Part shown: positions 22,147-31,107 of the stretch, piece after piece
Position numbering within the stretch: the first letter of the stretch is position 1
Layout of the letters: each line of letters opens with the position of its first letter
Assembly (NCBI GenBank): GCA_025456345.1
Contig: JALOKU010000023.1
Location: 1 to 44,105, forward strand
Source of the DNA: Vicinamibacterales bacterium
GTDB taxonomy: Bacteria > Acidobacteriota > Vicinamibacteria > Vicinamibacterales > JAKQTR01
Length of the DNA: 44,105 bases
Reading direction: 5' to 3'
The notes under the pieces: generated by a model
The model's database searches: none
The model's input: only the letters and a program-made list of their open reading frames with translations
Told to the model about the DNA's origin: nothing
Translations under genes and position numbers: made by a program

Positions 22147-22199
22147 GTTCGCCCGTACCTCTAGTCGGACCACCCGGTAGCGGTGGTCGTCTGCTGACG

Positions 22200-22205
22200 A
22201 GCGTA
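22200..22205 (-). promoter_or_regulatory. Possible internal -10 before scaffold/capsid
   Basis: The minus strand reads TACGCT (plus 22200-22205), identical to the -10 of the palindromic promoter at 42143-42171; a weak -35 (TTCCAT) lies 17 bp upstream. It would give extra transcripts for scaffold and capsid genes. Weak evidence. Confidence 0.25.
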
Positions 22206-22238
22206 CACGCAGGGCACAGGTGATGGAAGGGGGGCAAA

Positions 22239-25200
22239 CTACGGCTGGTCAGAGGTGTCGATCCCTGCGGCGCGGGCGATGATGTCCACCCCCGGAACCT
22301 GGCCGAAGTCCGCGTACAGCTCGCCGGCGACGGCCGGGATGAACTTGGTCACGGTGTAGACCGGGCCGATCTCCAGGATGTTTCGGCTGCGGTTGAAGAA
22401 CACGGAGCGGGTCAGGGGCGAGAGCGACACGCCGATCGAGCCAGGGGTCATCGGGAACAACATCTGCGCCGCGAACAAGAGCGACGGATGCTCGTCGAAG
22501 AACTGCGCGTACTCCGGGTCGTTGACCAGCAGCTCCTCGTGCGCCCCCTGGAGCTGATCCATCGCGTAGGCGCCGGCGGCGTTCGTGGGCATCCCACCGG
22601 CCCGGTCGAACATGACCCGCAGGAGCCACTTCGTCGCCTTGATCTGGTACGAGATCGGCCAGTAGAGGAGGTAGTGGTTGAGCGTCCGCTCCGCGACGCT
22701 CCGCGACGGGTTCCCGAAGAACGTGGCGCGGACGTTCTGCCACAGCTCCGCGTTGATCTTCTCCAGCCGCCCGTAGACCTCCGCCAGCAGGGGATCGGAG
22801 AACGCCTCCTTGGCGAACGACTCGCGGATCGTCATGTCCGTGTCCACCGAGGCCAGCATCTTCCGGTAGTGCTGATCCATCACCCGAAGGTAGGAGTCCG
22901 CGTTGTCGCCCATCGCCCGGATCGTGGCAGCCAGCTCCGGGTCGTACTGAATGATCCGCTCGACCGCTTCCTGCATGAGCTTCGGGTCTTCCGCCATGAG
23001 CCCGCGTAGCTTCTCCGGCTGTTCGCGGAGGAAGGTCCGGTAGGCCCAGGCGGCGCGCGACTGCGAGAACGGGTAGCCCGTGTCGTTGAGCCCGTCGGAG
23101 GACATCCGGCCGAGCCACTCCTTCGTATAGCCCATGAGCCCCTCGTCCGCCATCACGAGCCGGTCCTTGGGCCGCATCCCCGACCGGCCGGCGAACAGCA
23201 TCGGCCCCTCCAGGGCGTTGAGGGCGTGGAATCGCACGTCGAGCCCGAACCGGAAGATGTAGTACATGGTCGTCGTGAACTTGTTGTGGACGACCGTCCC
23301 GTAGGTCCGCTGGAGCGCGTCGCCAAGGGGCAGCTTGGCGAGCTGGCGGCGGGTGAACGACGAGGCGAGGCGGAACTCCTCCGAGAAGTCGATGACCTCC
23401 TCGACCGCGGAGTTGGCCCCGAAGTACGAGCGGACCTCTCCCTGGGCGATCCGTTGCAGCTCGGCGTTGGGGATGTTCCGTTCCGACGCATAGCGGGCGT
23501 TGCCCGTCAGCTCCGTGGTGATCCGCCCCTGCCGACGGACCATGCGGGGCTCGCGCGACTCCTCCGCGGCCTTCTTCCACGCCGTCCAGATGCGGGAGGA
23601 GAGCTGCGCCGGGACGCCGCGCTCCGCCAGCGCGGCGATGAACCGCCCGCGCGCCTCGTAGGCGATCATCTGGTTGTGGCGGGGTCCGAACACGGCATTG
23701 AACGCTTGCCGTACCTGGGCCACCCCCATCCGTTCAGTCCACGGGCGGAAATGGCCGGTTAGCAGCTCCTCCGCCAGCCCCGGCACCGAGGACATCTCCA
23801 GGACGAGGGCGTCCTTGGGCCGCTGCTTGAGCCCGTACTGGAGCCCAAGCTGGTCGTCGCGGACGATGAGCCCCGCTTTGTCCCCGTGCTTGCCGAGGAG
23901 GTCGTCGATCATGTCCCACGAGTCCTGCGTGAGCGTGTAGGGGTTCAGCCCCTTGCCCATGCCGAGGACGCCGGCCTCCACCTGGGCCTTACGCGCCTGG
24001 CCGACCATCCCCCGCAGGACGCCCTTCGCGGCGCGCTGCGCTTCCGCAAGGAGATCGGTGCCGATGCCGAGGTTGGCGGCGTTCCCGTTCTCGATCTCCT
24101 TGAGCGCCGACAAGATCGCCTTCGGGGTCCGAGGCGGGAAGCTCGTGTTGCCGTGGAGGATTACCGAGAGAACCTTGGAGCCGACGTCGTACTTCGCCCA
24201 TGCCGCCTCCGGCACGACCTCGTGCCAGCTCACCCCCGAGTCGGCCATGTCGCCCGCGAGCTGGCGGGAGGGCCGAGGCGCGCGCGCCATCGCCGCCGCG
24301 TCCTCGACCGGCACGTTGCGCTTCGGCGGCGCCAGCCGGCCGCGGAGGTCATCGAAGTACGGCTTGAGCCCGTCGATCGCCGTCTTGTCGCCGGCGAGGA
24401 TCGCCTGGTCAACCTCGGTCAGCGCGCGAGGCACGCCGGGAACGATCGGCTCCTCCGGCAGCGCCCCGACGAGCTGGCGAAGCGCCTCGGCGTTGGCCGG
24501 GTCAGCGAGGAGGTCATCGACCGACCGGCCCATCGTTCCGGCGAGCGCCTCCGCCTCGATCGCGAGGTACGGGTCGCCGCGGACGATGCCGGCGACGGCC
24601 GGGAACGACTCCTCGGACTCCAGGGCGCGCGCAAGCTGCTGGCGGGCCGCCTCGCGGCCCTGCTGGGCCTCCGCGTCGAACCAGATGTCGGGCGACTCCC
24701 CATCGCGGACGCGCCTGACCGCCCATTCCGGCGCCTCCCGGCCGGCGACCCGCCGCACTTCCGCGACCCGACTCCCGTTGAGCGCGTCGTCGTATGCCTG
24801 GCGAAGCCGCCCCATCTCCGCCACGAACGCCTCACGGCTGTCCACCCCGAGCGCAGCGATCATCTCGTCGGTGATCTCGACGGCCGCTCCGCGGGAGGTC
24901 GCCTGGCGGTTGGCCCGCATCAGCTCCGCGATCTCCCCCTTCGTCACGCCGGCGCCGGCGAACGCCTCCTCGTCGGGGCCGCGGGCGAGGAACTTCACGA
25001 AGCCGGGGGAGTCCACCATCTCCGCGGCCTTGTACTCGGCCGGCGCCTCGATGAAGCCCTGCTCGGCACGGGTCATGCCCCGTTTGCGGAACGTCCCCTT
25101 GCGGCCCTGGCCGGTGAGCGTCGGTGCCCACTTGTAGCGCCACGCGCGATACGCCTGGACAGCCGCATCGAAAACGGGGCCGGAGGTGGTCCGCAGATCG

Positions 25201-27809
25201 GACACCCAGCGCCACTCGCCGTTGACGTTGTCCACCGACCGCAGCACGTCCCCCAGGGCGTGCTTCTGCACCTCACCCACGCGGGAGAGGACGTAGTCGA
25301 TCGTGGAGAGGCGCTCCCGCGCCGCGACGATCGTCCGCGCCCGTTCGACCGCGGCGGAGTCCTGGAGAGCGAACTTCACGCTCTGCGAGAACGGCACCTC
25401 CGGCTCGCGAACGTCAGCGAGGAGCCCGTAGAGCTTCCCCCGGTCGGCCTCCAGTTGGCGAAGCTCAGGGCGCAGATCGCCGCGCCCGCTGCGGACGAGG
25501 TCGTCCAGCTCGCGGATGCGATCGGTGACGCGGACGAACTCCGCCTCGATCCGCTCGACCTCGGCGCCCCGCTTGAGCCACGGCTCGGTCGTGCTATCGA
25601 CCCACGCCGACACCCGCTCCCACAGCGGGGCAGGCTGCATCGCGGCCAGCTCCACGTCGGCCGCGATCTGCTTCTCGTGGGCGAAGGCCCGCACGAGGTC
25701 GTCCTCCTCGGCGGACCAGGCAGTCGGGTTCTTGCCGATGGCGCGGACGGTGTCCTCGGTCGTTCCGAGCGCGACCGCCATCTCCGCCTGGGGGTTCCTG
25801 CTAGACGGGCGTAGGACGGGATCGGCGCCGGTGGACGCCTTGATGGGGTTCCGGCGGACGGTGTCGGCATACTTCTCCGCGGCCCGAGCGAGGACCGTGT
25901 CGAAGACGTTGCGCGACAGCACCTCGTCAGCCGCCCGACCGGGAACGAGGTCGCGGTACAGCCCCCGCAGGGCAGGGAACCGACGGGTCAGGTCGTTGAG
26001 GTCGGCCAAGGTGCCTTGGCCGCGAGTGAACACGTCGTCCACGATCTGCCGTGCGGCGGCCTGCCCCTCCGGCCCAAGGAGATCGACGTACCCGGTGACG
26101 AGGTCGTTCTGCTGCCGCAGTTGTTCCGTGGCTGTCTTGGCGGCGGCATAGTCGCGCTCGGTCAGGATCGCGATGCGGCGATCCCACGGGCCGGCGAAGC
26201 CGTGGTACTCCCAATCCTTCTGGAGCCGGTAGGCGACCAGCTTGGGAGTGTTCTTGATCGTGTCCACGATCTGATCGGCGTACTTCGTGAGAACGGCCGT
26301 CGTCCTCGTGCGGGCGTCAGGGAGGGCGTGAAACCGGACGATGTCGTCCTTCGGGATGATCCCCCTGTCGGCCAGGTCGTCGGCCGCCCACTCGACGACC
26401 CGATCGGTCGCCTGGCCCCACGAGTCGTAGGCCCCCTCCGGCCCGATGATGTCATCCGGTCGGGTGGTTCGGTACGCCTCCCCGATCACCTTGCGAACGG
26501 CGTCGCGGTAGGTGTAGAGGCGCGAGAACCGATAAGCCGTGGCCTTGTCGAAGACGATCTCCCCGCCGTGGGCGAGCTTAACGACCCCCGTCTTCGCCAT
26601 CTTCGCGGCGCCGAACGGGTTGACCGAGAACGAGGTCACGAGCTGAACGGAGGGGCTGTCGCTGATGATCGTGGAGCGGTTCATCCGGTCGAACCAGGCG
26701 ACCGCCTCCTGGTTACCGACCGTCCGCGCCACCGCGTCGAGCGTGGTCGTCACCCCGAAGTAGCCGAGCCCCTGCGCCAGAAACACCTTCTGGACCGTGT
26801 GGATGCCCTTCACGGCGGTCGCCGCGGCCCGCGTCCCCCCGGCGATGACCGGGATGGTCGAGGCCGCTCCCGCCGCCCCCGCGGCGCCGGCGAGCCCGCC
26901 AGTCGCAAAGATTTCCACGCCGTAGAGGGACAGATAGGAGAGGGCGTTCACGAGCCCGCCCCCGAGCCCGCCCATGTAGGTGAACTGCCGGCCCTCCGGG
27001 GTCGCCTTGAACAAGCTGTCGATGTCGGCTTCGGGGTCGGACGAAAGTCCCCGCTTCACCGCCGTCGGAAGATCGATCGCCGCGGCGAACACCTGGCGCT
27101 GGACCGGGTTCATGCGGCCCGCCGTCGCGCCCTTCGCGGTCAGCGATGCGTCGTTGAGCCCGATCTGCGAGAGGAGCTGCGAGCCGAGGTACTCCAGCGG
27201 GCCGAGACTCTCCCCCTTCACGAGCGCCTTGTAGACCATCGTGCGCTGGTTGAGCATCGTGTCGCGCACGGTGTTCGGGAACCACTCGATCACCGGGGCG
27301 AGGATGTCGCTCACCGCCTTGATGCCGCTGCCGATGAAGTCGAGCCCCTGTCCGACGATGTTGTCATCGTCGGAGGTGAGCATCCCCGCCGCCTCGCGGG
27401 CGAGGACGCCCGTCCGCTCCATGCCCCACGGGATCGCGTTGGCGAGGTTCAGGAAACCTCCCTCACCGATCGCGTTGTCGAACGAGGCACCGAGGGAGGC
27501 GAGGAAGTCTCCCTGCGTCGAGGACGGCCGAGAGGCGATGATCCTGTCCTCGCCGCCCGACCAGGGCATCGAGAACTCAAGCTTCTGCGGCGCCCCGACC
27601 TTGGGGTAGCCGGGCTTCGACGGCGAGGCGCCGAACAGGTTGCTCGTCCGCACGCCGGCCACGGGCTGCGCGGAGTAGGGGTTGTACGTCCCGAAGCTTG
27701 CGGAGAACTTGGCGAACGACTTGACCTGTTGGCTCGTGAGTGCCTTGGTGCTGGTCCGGTCGGTCGAGGTGGCCCACCCGATGAGGGCCTTGCCGTCGGC
27801 GTATCCCAT
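22239..27809 (-). CDS. Giant virion-type protein, 1856 aa
   Basis: One uninterrupted frame of 1856 aa, 4 nt past the previous stop and without a clear ribosome binding site, so probably coupled. It has an N-terminal globular section, a hydrophobic Gly/Ala-rich segment (about 283-325, GLAGAAGAAGAASTIPVIAG), long charged helical regions (about 560-1000, with Arg/Glu/Ala), and a second aromatic-hydrophobic region near the C-terminus (about 1710-1735, YLLYWPISYQIKATKWLLRV). No polymerase or peptidase motifs were recognised. Located between portal-module genes and scaffold; an internal ejection protein or tape-measure analogue is the leading inference. Confidence 0.6.
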   Translation of the reverse strand: MGYADGKALIGWATSTDRTSTKALTSQQVKSFAKFSASFGTYNPYSAQPVAGVRTSNLFGASPSKPGYPKVGAPQKLEFSMPWSGGEDRIIASRPSSTQGDFLASLGASFDNAIGEGGFLNLANAIPWGMERTGVLAREAAGMLTSDDDNIVGQGLDFIGSGIKAVSDILAPVIEWFPNTVRDTMLNQRTMVYKALVKGESLGPLEYLGSQLLSQIGLNDASLTAKGATAGRMNPVQRQVFAAAIDLPTAVKRGLSSDPEADIDSLFKATPEGRQFTYMGGLGGGLVNALSYLSLYGVEIFATGGLAGAAGAAGAASTIPVIAGGTRAAATAVKGIHTVQKVFLAQGLGYFGVTTTLDAVARTVGNQEAVAWFDRMNRSTIISDSPSVQLVTSFSVNPFGAAKMAKTGVVKLAHGGEIVFDKATAYRFSRLYTYRDAVRKVIGEAYRTTRPDDIIGPEGAYDSWGQATDRVVEWAADDLADRGIIPKDDIVRFHALPDARTRTTAVLTKYADQIVDTIKNTPKLVAYRLQKDWEYHGFAGPWDRRIAILTERDYAAAKTATEQLRQQNDLVTGYVDLLGPEGQAAARQIVDDVFTRGQGTLADLNDLTRRFPALRGLYRDLVPGRAADEVLSRNVFDTVLARAAEKYADTVRRNPIKASTGADPVLRPSSRNPQAEMAVALGTTEDTVRAIGKNPTAWSAEEDDLVRAFAHEKQIAADVELAAMQPAPLWERVSAWVDSTTEPWLKRGAEVERIEAEFVRVTDRIRELDDLVRSGRGDLRPELRQLEADRGKLYGLLADVREPEVPFSQSVKFALQDSAAVERARTIVAARERLSTIDYVLSRVGEVQKHALGDVLRSVDNVNGEWRWVSDLRTTSGPVFDAAVQAYRAWRYKWAPTLTGQGRKGTFRKRGMTRAEQGFIEAPAEYKAAEMVDSPGFVKFLARGPDEEAFAGAGVTKGEIAELMRANRQATSRGAAVEITDEMIAALGVDSREAFVAEMGRLRQAYDDALNGSRVAEVRRVAGREAPEWAVRRVRDGESPDIWFDAEAQQGREAARQQLARALESEESFPAVAGIVRGDPYLAIEAEALAGTMGRSVDDLLADPANAEALRQLVGALPEEPIVPGVPRALTEVDQAILAGDKTAIDGLKPYFDDLRGRLAPPKRNVPVEDAAAMARAPRPSRQLAGDMADSGVSWHEVVPEAAWAKYDVGSKVLSVILHGNTSFPPRTPKAILSALKEIENGNAANLGIGTDLLAEAQRAAKGVLRGMVGQARKAQVEAGVLGMGKGLNPYTLTQDSWDMIDDLLGKHGDKAGLIVRDDQLGLQYGLKQRPKDALVLEMSSVPGLAEELLTGHFRPWTERMGVAQVRQAFNAVFGPRHNQMIAYEARGRFIAALAERGVPAQLSSRIWTAWKKAAEESREPRMVRRQGRITTELTGNARYASERNIPNAELQRIAQGEVRSYFGANSAVEEVIDFSEEFRLASSFTRRQLAKLPLGDALQRTYGTVVHNKFTTTMYYIFRFGLDVRFHALNALEGPMLFAGRSGMRPKDRLVMADEGLMGYTKEWLGRMSSDGLNDTGYPFSQSRAAWAYRTFLREQPEKLRGLMAEDPKLMQEAVERIIQYDPELAATIRAMGDNADSYLRVMDQHYRKMLASVDTDMTIRESFAKEAFSDPLLAEVYGRLEKINAELWQNVRATFFGNPSRSVAERTLNHYLLYWPISYQIKATKWLLRVMFDRAGGMPTNAAGAYAMDQLQGAHEELLVNDPEYAQFFDEHPSLLFAAQMLFPMTPGSIGVSLSPLTRSVFFNRSRNILEIGPVYTVTKFIPAVAGELYADFGQVPGVDIIARAAGIDTSDQP

Positions 27810-27813
27810 CGGA

Positions 27814-30800
27814 CTACGACGCGATCGGACCCATGCCCGGCTTCACGACGGGCGTGGGCTTCGGGGCCGGCTTCGGGGCCGGCTTCGGGGCCGCCGGTTC
27901 GACGATCTGGCGAGTGGTGGTGGACGGCCGCTGCGTCGAGGAGATAACCCGCGGAGGCGTGGGGGCTCGCGTGGTGGTCGTGACCCGCGGGGCGGACACG
28001 GTCGGGAGCGTGGGAAGCGCCGGCGGCGGGATGATGCTTGCGGTGATCCCGCCGTAGGTCGAGGGCGAGATCGCGTAGGGGACGGTCGGGGCCGGCGAAG
28101 GCGACTGGAGGGTCGGGCTCGCCGGCGGGATGATGCTTGCGGTGATCCCGCCGTAGGTCGAGGCGGACGGGCCAACTTGCGAGATGACGGAGTTTCCCCG
28201 CTCCGCGGCGCGGTGCGCCGCCAGGGCGGCCTCGCTTTGGCGAGCGTTGATCGCGTTGGACAGCTCCGTGAGCCGGTCAGAGTACGCCCTGCTCGACCTG
28301 ATCTCCGGGCTGGCGGCGGCGAGAGCGTCGAGCCGCGCGGAGTAGGCCGAGTCGGCCGTCCTGCGGCGCGCAGCCTCCGCCTGCCCGTAGAGCCGAGCGG
28401 TGTAGGCGAGGTCGCTCCGAACCTGTTGCGAGAGGACGGAGATCGACCCGTCCGGGTTCGCCGGCTGGATCGTGAACTTGAAGCCGGGGGCGCCGACATC
28501 GGGAACGTCGTTGAGGCTGGAGCGGGAGCGGTAGAAGTCGGACTCGCCGTACCAGGAGAAGCCGATCCCCTCCATGCCGGCGTCGTTCTGCGTCCAGGCG
28601 CCAGTCTCGTCCATCGAGAGGACGACGTTGCCCGTTTCCAGGTCGCGGACGAAAGCGCGGATCGGCCGTCCCTCGGAGTCCAACTGCTCCTCGTAGTCGA
28701 ACCGCCCGCCGGTCAGCTCGATCGTCGGGGCGATCGTGCCGTCGGTGACGAGCCAGGACCGACCCTCGTCGATCGAGTAGGCGTGGACGCGCTTCCCGTT
28801 CGCATCGACGTAGGTGATGTACTGCGTCGTCAGCGAGCCGACCTGGATCATCCGCTGCCCGCTCGCGGTTCGCACGATCAGCATGGGGTTCGTGGGAGCG
28901 GTGCGGAGCGTCACCTCGCCCACGACGGCCTTGCCGTTGCGGAACGTGACGACGGTGCGGTGGTTGAGGTCCCATTGCGGGTCGTCCACCTCAGCCTTGA
29001 CCCAGCGCGGGGCCGCGCGGCCGTTCGCGTCCTCGTGGTCGAGGACGAAGTGGACGCCGGGGGCCATCGCCGCGGCCACCAGCTCGCCGTTCTTCCACAC
29101 GCTGTTGGCGAGGTCGATGAAGCCGCCCGTCTGGACTTTGAGGTTGCCGTTCGCGTCCAGCTCCCCGGAGGGCCACAGCGGATGCTGGCCGATCTCCTCC
29201 AGATCGTTCTCCAACCGGACCCGCCGGCTCTCATCGAGCGACATATCCGACAGCGCCGTTTCGATGATCTCGGACTTGTAGTTGAGGAGGGCGAACACGC
29301 CGGCGGCGTCCCCTTCGGCCATCGCGTTCTCGATGCCAAGGTCGATCGTGGAGATCGCCTTGGTGACATCACGGACGAGCGCCTTGGCGTTGACCCCGCG
29401 GCCGTGGTCGGAGGCGGTGATCGCCTTCCTGACGTTCGTCCAGTAGGACCCGACGTTCCCGTCCTCCAGCGCGCCAACCGCGAGGTCGAGGTAGTACCCG
29501 GCCTTGACTTCGTCCAGGTCGGCCAGGGCGCGGCTCGATGTCTCAAAGTAGCCGGACCCGAGAACCATCACGGGCTTGCCGTTCTTGTCCTTGATGACCT
29601 CCCCGGTGAGGGGATCGCGGGCCTGGGTCATCTGCCCCGGCTTGCTGGGGTCGAAGAACACCCAATACCTGTCGCCGCGCGTGACGGCGTTCTGGAGCGA
29701 CTCGTAGTTGGTGTTGAGCGCCTTCTCCGCGACGCCGCGCGTCTTGCTGGTCCCTCGTGCGTCGGGCGTAAGCGTGTGGAGGAACGAGGTGATGTCACCC
29801 GTGTTGATGACCCTCGTGTCCAGCGTCGGGGCGCCGGCCGACCTCGTCGAGCCGCTAGAGCCGCCACTCGACCTCGTGCCGCCGGCACTCCCCCCCGTCG
29901 TCGGCTTCTGCGGGGTCAGGGACATGATCTTCTCGGTGATCCGCCGGTACTCAGCGGAGCCGGTGTTGAGCCCCGTTCGGTAGTCCTTGTAGAACGCGAC
30001 GAGGTCGGCCTCGGTGCGCTTGCCGCGCTTCACGTCGAAGATGAGCTTGTCCTCGGCCAGCGCGAACGTCGCCTCGGTGAGCCGGTTCTGCCACTCGCTC
30101 CGCGCGGGGTCGTCGGGCGCCATGCCGTCCACGCGCTTCTTGAGGTAGGCGAGGTAGGTCGCGTCGCTGATCTTTCCCGCGTTGTACTTGTCGAAGACCG
30201 CCTGGTCTTGCTGCGCGAGCTTATAGTCGTTGACGCTCTTGGTCGCGTCCTCCAGGCGGCGGTTCCAGTCGTCCCACTTGGGGGAGTCCTCGGCGTAGGA
30301 GTCGCGCCGGCTCTGGACGTAGGCGAGGAACTCGTCGGGCTTGATCCGACGCTGCTGGTAGTCCTGGTAGACCTCGGCATCCTTCTCGCCAACGATCCGG
30401 TCCAGGAGGTCGGCCTCGGTGGACGTCCAGTTGGCCCGGTCGGGGGCATCGGCGTCGAGCGTCCCGACGATGTTCTGGACGTAGGCGAGGAGGGACTCGG
30501 TGGACATCTGGCCGGCGTTGTACTGGTCAACGATGAGCCCGTAGTCGCGGCTCCGCCGCTGCGCCAGCTCGGAGTCGAGGCTCTGCTTCACGTCGAGGTA
30601 GCGGATGCTGCCGGGATCGAGCGTGCCGAGGTAGCTCTGGTCGAAGGCGATGAGGGCGTCGAGGCCAGCCTCCTCCGCTCGCGCCCGACCGTCCCGGTAC
30701 TCAAGGTCTTGGATCGCGTTCTGGAGCGAGAGCTGCGTCCGCGTGCCGGGGTCGGCGCCGGCCAACTCGTTCTGGAGGACTGCGAGGTACTCGGCCGTGG

Positions 30801-30963
30801 ACATCTGGCCGTTGCCGAACGCGATCTCGGCCTGGTACTTCGTCAGGTCGGCCACCGTTTCGCCGGCGCTGTTCGTGCCGCCGATGTCGTACTGGCCGAA
30901 ACCTCCGAAGGAGCCTGTCCCGAAGGGGCTGGTGCTGGAGCCGAAACCGCCGCGGCGGGCCAT
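27814..30963 (-). CDS. Giant repeat-bearing virion-type protein, 1049 aa
   Basis: 1049 aa from the ATG at 30963, 3 nt past the preceding stop. Residues about 40-350 contain five or so degenerate ~55-aa helical repeats (each with Y-x(2)-G-x-MS-x(3)-YLAYLQ and a closing W/N-x-L-x-DA). A central beta-rich region follows (about 390-800). The C-terminus has a duplicated STYGGITASIIPP segment and a Pro/Ala/Lys repeat ending (PAPKPAPKPTP). Likely a structural or ejected protein working with the 1856-aa neighbour. No known family recognised. Confidence 0.6.
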   Translation of the reverse strand: MARRGGFGSSTSPFGTGSFGGFGQYDIGGTNSAGETVADLTKYQAEIAFGNGQMSTAEYLAVLQNELAGADPGTRTQLSLQNAIQDLEYRDGRARAEEAGLDALIAFDQSYLGTLDPGSIRYLDVKQSLDSELAQRRSRDYGLIVDQYNAGQMSTESLLAYVQNIVGTLDADAPDRANWTSTEADLLDRIVGEKDAEVYQDYQQRRIKPDEFLAYVQSRRDSYAEDSPKWDDWNRRLEDATKSVNDYKLAQQDQAVFDKYNAGKISDATYLAYLKKRVDGMAPDDPARSEWQNRLTEATFALAEDKLIFDVKRGKRTEADLVAFYKDYRTGLNTGSAEYRRITEKIMSLTPQKPTTGGSAGGTRSSGGSSGSTRSAGAPTLDTRVINTGDITSFLHTLTPDARGTSKTRGVAEKALNTNYESLQNAVTRGDRYWVFFDPSKPGQMTQARDPLTGEVIKDKNGKPVMVLGSGYFETSSRALADLDEVKAGYYLDLAVGALEDGNVGSYWTNVRKAITASDHGRGVNAKALVRDVTKAISTIDLGIENAMAEGDAAGVFALLNYKSEIIETALSDMSLDESRRVRLENDLEEIGQHPLWPSGELDANGNLKVQTGGFIDLANSVWKNGELVAAAMAPGVHFVLDHEDANGRAAPRWVKAEVDDPQWDLNHRTVVTFRNGKAVVGEVTLRTAPTNPMLIVRTASGQRMIQVGSLTTQYITYVDANGKRVHAYSIDEGRSWLVTDGTIAPTIELTGGRFDYEEQLDSEGRPIRAFVRDLETGNVVLSMDETGAWTQNDAGMEGIGFSWYGESDFYRSRSSLNDVPDVGAPGFKFTIQPANPDGSISVLSQQVRSDLAYTARLYGQAEAARRRTADSAYSARLDALAAASPEIRSSRAYSDRLTELSNAINARQSEAALAAHRAAERGNSVISQVGPSASTYGGITASIIPPASPTLQSPSPAPTVPYAISPSTYGGITASIIPPPALPTLPTVSAPRVTTTTRAPTPPRVISSTQRPSTTTRQIVEPAAPKPAPKPAPKPTPVVKPGMGPIAS
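28024..28162 (-). repeat. Duplicated 40-bp segment in the 1049-aa gene
   Basis: Two identical 40-bp copies, 28024-28063 and 28123-28162, lie 99 bp (33 codons) apart and encode the repeated STYGGITASIIPP motif. Perfect identity at DNA level suggests recent duplication or gene conversion. Confidence 0.85.
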
Positions 30964-30966
30964 GCG

Positions 30967-31107
30967 TCAGCGCCCCTTCCCGCGCTTGACGAGGGGGTTC
31001 GGGTACTGCTTCACGTCGGGGATCGTCGGCTCCGGCAGGACGCCTGGCGGGGGAGCGATCGCGGGGCGCGTGGGGGGCAGGCGGCGGATCGTTGCACGGT
31101 CAGGCAC
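30967..31107 (-). CDS. Very small Pro-rich protein, 46 aa
   Basis: Found in the 136-nt gap between the portal and the 1049-aa gene. A GTG at 31107 overlaps the portal stop (8 nt) and has aggggg about 7 nt upstream; the stop at 30967 precedes the next ATG by 3 nt. The product is Arg/Pro/Lys-rich (PPTRPAIAPPPGVLPEPTIP) with a basic tail. Tight packing between two structural genes supports reality; function unknown. Confidence 0.6.
   Translation of the reverse strand: MPDRATIRRLPPTRPAIAPPPGVLPEPTIPDVKQYPNPLVKRGKGR

Noticed and set aside
22239..27809. N4-type virion RNA polymerase or peptidase identity for the giant protein
   Set aside because: No convincing polymerase motifs (GR, K-x(7)-YG and HD elements) or catalytic triad could be aligned.
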